Positions 6,682 through 9,032 of a stretch of DNA of 9,032 nucleotides are shown here, piece after piece. The notes beneath the pieces were generated by a model. It was not told the DNA's origin. It worked only from the letters and a program-made list of their open reading frames with translations, and searched no databases. The position numbers and the translations under genes are program-made. This DNA comes from Clostridia bacterium (GTDB lineage: Bacteria; Bacillota; Clostridia; Christensenellales; Borkfalkiaceae), in assembly GCA_017620875.1 (NCBI GenBank), contig JAGAUH010000267.1, positions 1-9,032 on the forward strand, given 5' to 3'. Positions within the stretch are counted from its first letter, which is position 1. Every line of letters begins with the position of its first letter.

Positions 6682-8183
6682 AAATAAGCAAAATAAAGTT
6701 TGACAATTATACAAACCTAAGTGGCGTGCAACTAAATTTTAATAGTAGTTGCAACTTTTTCGTTGGGGAAAATAGTATAGGAAAAACAAATACGCTTAGG
6801 GCTATACATAATATATATAATTTTATAAACTTTTCCGAGCAAGACTTTTTTGATAAAACTAAACCAATACAAATAGAAGTGGAGTTTTTGTTTAGGCAAA
6901 AATATACTAACTTAAAAGATAAAAAAATAAAGGTTACCATTAGGCAATTTTGCGGACAAAATATAGAGTATTTTAGTAACGATATTTTTATACAAGAACT
7001 AAAAGAGCAATTAAAACTAATAAGTTTAAACAATTTAGAACTAGCAACGAAAAGCATAGATTTAAAAAGGAATTTATCTCGAAAAGCGCTAAATTTATTT
7101 AACGAACTTTCCGTTGTGAAAAGGGCTAAAAAATATAGTGGACTAACCGAAATTAGCGGTGATAACTTGCCTAGCGAAGGGTTACTATATTCTAAATTTT
7201 TTATAGTAAACGTGCTAAATAAAATGTTAGATACGCTGTCTAATTTTAACGGCGAAAATTTTCAGGGGATAATTATTTATTCTTTTCCAGAACATAGCCT
7301 TCACCCGTTTGCGCAAAAGACTTTAATTAAAGATTTATTGTATATTGCAAGTGGGCAAGATAACGGCTTTAACCGATTTATAGACCGACATTACGGTATA
7401 AAAAACGTAGATATTCAACTATTTTTTAAGTCTCACTCAGACAGGGTGCTTTCTAACGATTATTCTAATATAGTTAGGTTTTACAGACAAAACGGACAAG
7501 TAAAAGTAGTTTGCGGAGAAGACGTTAAAAAGGGGCTTAGCGGAGATTTTCATATAAAAAAGCAATTAGAGATGCAACTGCCATATTTTTCTCTTGCGAT
7601 ATTTTCTAGATGCGTTATTTTAATAGAAGGAGCAAGCGAATACGGCGCGCTAGAAGAATTTGCAAAAACTTTGGAAATAGATTTAGATTATTTGGCTATT
7701 ACAATTATTTCCGCCAATGGAGAAGGTAACGTGCCTATTTTAGCAAAACTATTAAGGGCGTTTAAAATAAAGGTGTTTACAATAAGGGATAGAGATAGTA
7801 GTTTTAAGCAAAGCGTTGGGGACGATTTTTATACCGATAAAGTAGACTTCGAAGACGAAATCGTTTCGGTAATATCCCCAAAAGATATTGTAAAAGTCTT
7901 TACGCTTGCAGGCATTGGCTATATGGATTTAGAGTTTAACTCGGCAAGTATTTCTCGCAAAAACGCAAGGTATAATATAACAAACAAAAAAATTACTAAA
8001 GGGGTTAGTTTTTTAGATTTTAATAAAAGCGAAACGGACAGAAAACTATTTTGTTTAACCTTACTTGGCGCAAATAAAAGCATTTTAACGGGTAGGGCAA
8101 TTGGTAAAGTTTTAAAAGAAGAACAAATACCAAGCGTATACAAACAAGTGCTTATTTTAGCAAAAGAGTACGCTAGCAAATAA
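6678..8183 (+). CDS. OLD-family ATPase/TOPRIM nuclease
   Basis: A 501-residue protein with an ABC-type ATPase followed by a TOPRIM nuclease, the overcoming-lysogenization-defect (OLD) architecture. ATPase: KISKIKFDNYTNLSGV strand, Walker A GENSIGKT (30-37), a signature-like PSEGLL (165-170), Walker B region IIIYSFPEHSLHP (198-210) and switch histidine in KSHSDRVLS (His253). TOPRIM: VILIEGASE (Glu317, Glu321), then VFTIRDRDSS with Asp371 and Asp373, so the nuclease residues are present. The two acidic residues normally before Pro-Glu in Walker B are Ser202 and Phe203, an unusual loss, which may weaken ATP hydrolysis. It is somewhat shorter than phage P2 OLD. The gene overlaps the upstream HNH gene by 4 bp and has no helicase partner, so it is not Gabija. 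A role in anti-phage or plasmid defence is inferred from family and pairing. Confidence 0.88.
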   Translation: MKISKIKFDNYTNLSGVQLNFNSSCNFFVGENSIGKTNTLRAIHNIYNFINFSEQDFFDKTKPIQIEVEFLFRQKYTNLKDKKIKVTIRQFCGQNIEYFSNDIFIQELKEQLKLISLNNLELATKSIDLKRNLSRKALNLFNELSVVKRAKKYSGLTEISGDNLPSEGLLYSKFFIVNVLNKMLDTLSNFNGENFQGIIIYSFPEHSLHPFAQKTLIKDLLYIASGQDNGFNRFIDRHYGIKNVDIQLFFKSHSDRVLSNDYSNIVRFYRQNGQVKVVCGEDVKKGLSGDFHIKKQLEMQLPYFSLAIFSRCVILIEGASEYGALEEFAKTLEIDLDYLAITIISANGEGNVPILAKLLRAFKIKVFTIRDRDSSFKQSVGDDFYTDKVDFEDEIVSVISPKDIVKVFTLAGIGYMDLEFNSASISRKNARYNITNKKITKGVSFLDFNKSETDRKLFCLTLLGANKSILTGRAIGKVLKEEQIPSVYKQVLILAKEYASK

Positions 8184-8206
8184 TTAATAACTAAATAAGT
8201 TATTAA
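8184..8206 (+). terminator. weak A/T hairpin after the OLD gene
   Basis: TTAATAACT (8184-8192) pairs with AGTTATTAA (8198-8206) in a 9-bp, almost pure A/T stem. It is followed by AATTATTGATTTTT rather than a clean T-run. It is a poor intrinsic terminator; operon transcripts may run on into the repeat region. Confidence 0.25.
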
Positions 8207-8211
8207 AATTA

Positions 8212-8239
8212 TTGATTTTTACCAAAATAGTGCTATAAT
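8212..8239 (+). promoter_or_regulatory. strong extended -10 promoter of the repeat region
   Basis: TTGATT (8212-8217), 16-bp spacer, and TGcTATAAT (8231-8239). The predicted start, about 8245-8246, falls on the first bases of the 12-bp hairpin of repeat copy 1. The transcript would therefore begin with that stem-loop and read through both repeats towards the membrane-protein gene. Confidence 0.65.
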
Positions 8240-8247
8240 ATAAGAAG

Positions 8248-8298
8248 TTAATGCTTTGCTTGCAAGGAGCATTAACTTCGCGATATTACAAACAGGAA
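8248..8298 (+). repeat. 51-bp direct repeat, copy 1
   Basis: Identical to copy 2 at 8385-8435 except for A8268 versus G8405, at an offset of 137 bp. It contains most of a 12-bp hairpin (with flanking GAAG at 8244-8247) and then a conserved unpaired GCGATATTACAAACAG. It also holds a short reading frame from ATG 8251 to TAA 8304, MLCLQGALTSRYYKQEV, without a convincing ribosome site. Confidence 0.9.
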
Positions 8299-8384
8299 GT
8301 GTAAAAACATTTTGTTTTTACGGCAAAATTTTCAATTTTGCAAAGATTTTGCTTTTAGCAAAAGATTTACAATGTGGTTTATAA

Positions 8385-8435
8385 TTAATGCTTTGCTTGC
8401 AAGGGGCATTAACTTCGCGATATTACAAACAGGAA
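8385..8435 (+). repeat. 51-bp direct repeat, copy 2
   Basis: Second copy, with one substitution. The stem shortens to 8 bp because the flanking GAAG is absent; the A-to-G change turns a U-A pair into U-G, keeping the pairing. A TATAAT (8380-8385) abuts the repeat, though no good -35 is visible. The frame from ATG 8388 to TAA 8441 gives MLCLQGALTSRYYKQEN, ending at the same relative position as in copy 1. Confidence 0.9.
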
Positions 8436-8501
8436 AACTAAAACGATAGTTTTAGAAATAAAATTTAGTTTTAAAAATATAAAAATTTAAGGAGTAGGAA
8501 A

Positions 8502-9005
8502 ATGAGAAGTTTGCAAGAAATGAAAAAGCAACACGATTTATCCGCAAGATTAAAATTAATAATTTTTGCCGTTAGCATTGTTATTGGCTTTGCGTTATTT
8601 TTAATTTTGCATTACGCGTCAGATTTAGGTGCTACCAAATCTTTAGGGATTGGCTTAACGGTATTTTTTATGCTATTTGGCTTATCTTACGCGGTATTAG
8701 CAGCGTTAGTTAAAGACGGTTGGAGTTACGTTGCGGGCTCTATTGCGCTTGTCGCAGGCGTTATAGTATTACTTTCTATGGTGGTAGGAGTAAAGTGGTA
8801 TATTTGGATTTTAAGCGCGTTAGTATTAGCAATCGTGCTTGTAATTTTATTAATTGTTGCAGTATTGCCAAAACTATCTATCGTGGCTAAAAACGACGAT
8901 CCAGAATATAAAGATTATAAGCAAAGAAGACAAGAAAAAGAAGCAATGCAACAACCCGCAGAAGAACCTTTACCAGAATTAAAGTCTTTTAAAGAGGAAC
9001 AATAA
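8502..9005 (+). CDS. four-helix integral membrane protein, unknown function
   Basis: A 167-residue protein that I do not recognise. It has a short basic N-terminus (1-16), four predicted membrane helices at about 17-37, 47-69, 75-96 and 99-122, and a soluble tail 123-167 rich in Lys, Glu, Asp, Gln and Pro (PEYKDYKQRRQEKEAMQQ). The positive N-terminus and even number of helices suggest both ends are cytoplasmic. There is no signal-peptidase site and no catalytic motif. AAGGAG at 8489-8494, seven bases before the ATG, supports the start. No clear promoter lies immediately upstream, so transcription probably starts at 8245 and passes through the structured repeat region, giving an unusually long leader of about 255 nt. 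Whether it works with the HNH-OLD pair is unknown. Confidence 0.8.
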   Translation: MRSLQEMKKQHDLSARLKLIIFAVSIVIGFALFLILHYASDLGATKSLGIGLTVFFMLFGLSYAVLAALVKDGWSYVAGSIALVAGVIVLLSMVVGVKWYIWILSALVLAIVLVILLIVAVLPKLSIVAKNDDPEYKDYKQRRQEKEAMQQPAEEPLPELKSFKEEQ

Positions 9006-9032
9006 TTTCATGAGGAATCTAACTCTATTAAC

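Larger units (their letters stand above)
8244..8472 (+). ncRNA. candidate structured leader or small RNA
   Basis: Starting at the predicted transcription start there is a series of stems: GAAGTTAATGCT/AGCATTAACTTC (8244-8255 with 8268-8279, 12 bp, perfect); GTAAAAAC/GTTTTTAC (8301-8308 with 8314-8321); GCAAAATT/AATTTTGC (8323-8330 with 8334-8341); TTTTGC/GCAAAA (8347-8352 with 8358-8363); then the copy-2 stem (8385-8392 with 8405-8412) and CTAAAAC/GTTTTAG (8438-8444 with 8449-8455). TTTAGTTTT (8464-8472) can alternatively pair with 8434-8442, which would break the last stem. No known riboswitch class is recognised. It may be the long 5' leader of the membrane-protein gene, a separate small RNA, or structured repeat DNA. 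Confidence 0.4.

Noticed and set aside
6238..8183. Calling the pair Gabija or Septu outright
   Set aside because: Gabija needs a UvrD-like GajB, which is absent. Septu's PtuA lacks TOPRIM, while this ATPase has a clear TOPRIM domain, and the gene order differs. The pair is described only by its domains.
8248..8435. CRISPR array or integron attC sites
   Set aside because: There are only two 51-bp repeats, separated by 86 bp, too few and too far apart for CRISPR, and no cas genes are present. The inverted arms GTTAATGC/GCATTAAC do not match the attC core RYYYAAC...GTTRRRY arrangement, and no integrase is present.
8244..9005. Type III toxin-antitoxin (repeat RNA plus toxin) or retron
   Set aside because: The repeats precede a gene, as in ToxIN, but that gene encodes a four-helix membrane protein rather than a ToxN-like RNase. 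No reverse transcriptase is present for a retron.
9010..9032. Start of another gene at ATG 9010
   Set aside because: Only seven codons are visible, and the nearest GAGG (8994-8997) is 12 bases away, too far for a good ribosome site. It cannot be supported.
1..9032. Frequent CTAG tetranucleotides
   Set aside because: CTAG is avoided in many bacteria and looks common here, but much of it follows from Ser-Ser, Thr-Ser and Leu codon choices. I did not count it against expectation, so no claim is made.

Overview
The window is a low-GC, densely coded stretch of bacterial DNA. It uses standard stop codons (TGA is a stop at 6679-6681), strong AAGGAG/GGAGG ribosome sites, sigma-A-like promoters and intrinsic terminators. 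Gene content (dGTPase-type HD hydrolase, iron alcohol dehydrogenase, Cthe_2159-like surface lipoprotein) and base composition suggest an anaerobic member of the Bacillota, probably a gut clostridium. That is inference, since no rRNA or other marker gene is present.

Layout, left to right. A Sel1-repeat protein whose 5' end probably lies off the window (to 929) is followed 53 bp later by dgt (983-2212), which ends at a clear terminator. A single-gene unit for an iron-containing alcohol dehydrogenase follows (2307-3524), then a small DUF4177-like gene with its own extended -10 promoter and terminator (3660-3881). This converges on a large minus-strand gene (4024-6099) for a secreted lipoprotein: a lipobox signal peptide, a polyserine stalk and a two-lobed parallel beta-helix domain of the Cthe_2159 carbohydrate-binding type. 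A strong 13-bp hairpin lacking a T-tract on either exit side sits between the convergent genes.

The most interesting part starts at the divergent promoter region 6100-6237. There a perfect TTGACA-17-TAAAAT promoter, whose -35 lies inside a 13-bp palindrome, drives a two-gene operon with an ATGA overlap: a small HNH nuclease (6238-6681) and an OLD-type ATPase/TOPRIM nuclease (6678-8183) with a degenerate Walker B. This looks like a compact two-nuclease defence-type module. It resembles Septu (ATPase plus HNH) and the OLD partner of Gabija, but fits neither definition.

The 318-bp gap 8184-8501 is not empty. It has a strong extended -10 promoter, two copies of a 51-bp direct repeat (one mismatch), each forming a 5' hairpin and each containing a 17-codon reading frame, and a series of A/T-rich hairpins. 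It leads into a gene for an unrecognised four-helix membrane protein (8502-9005). This interval is either a structured leader or small RNA, or copies of an interspersed palindromic element; the sequence alone does not decide.
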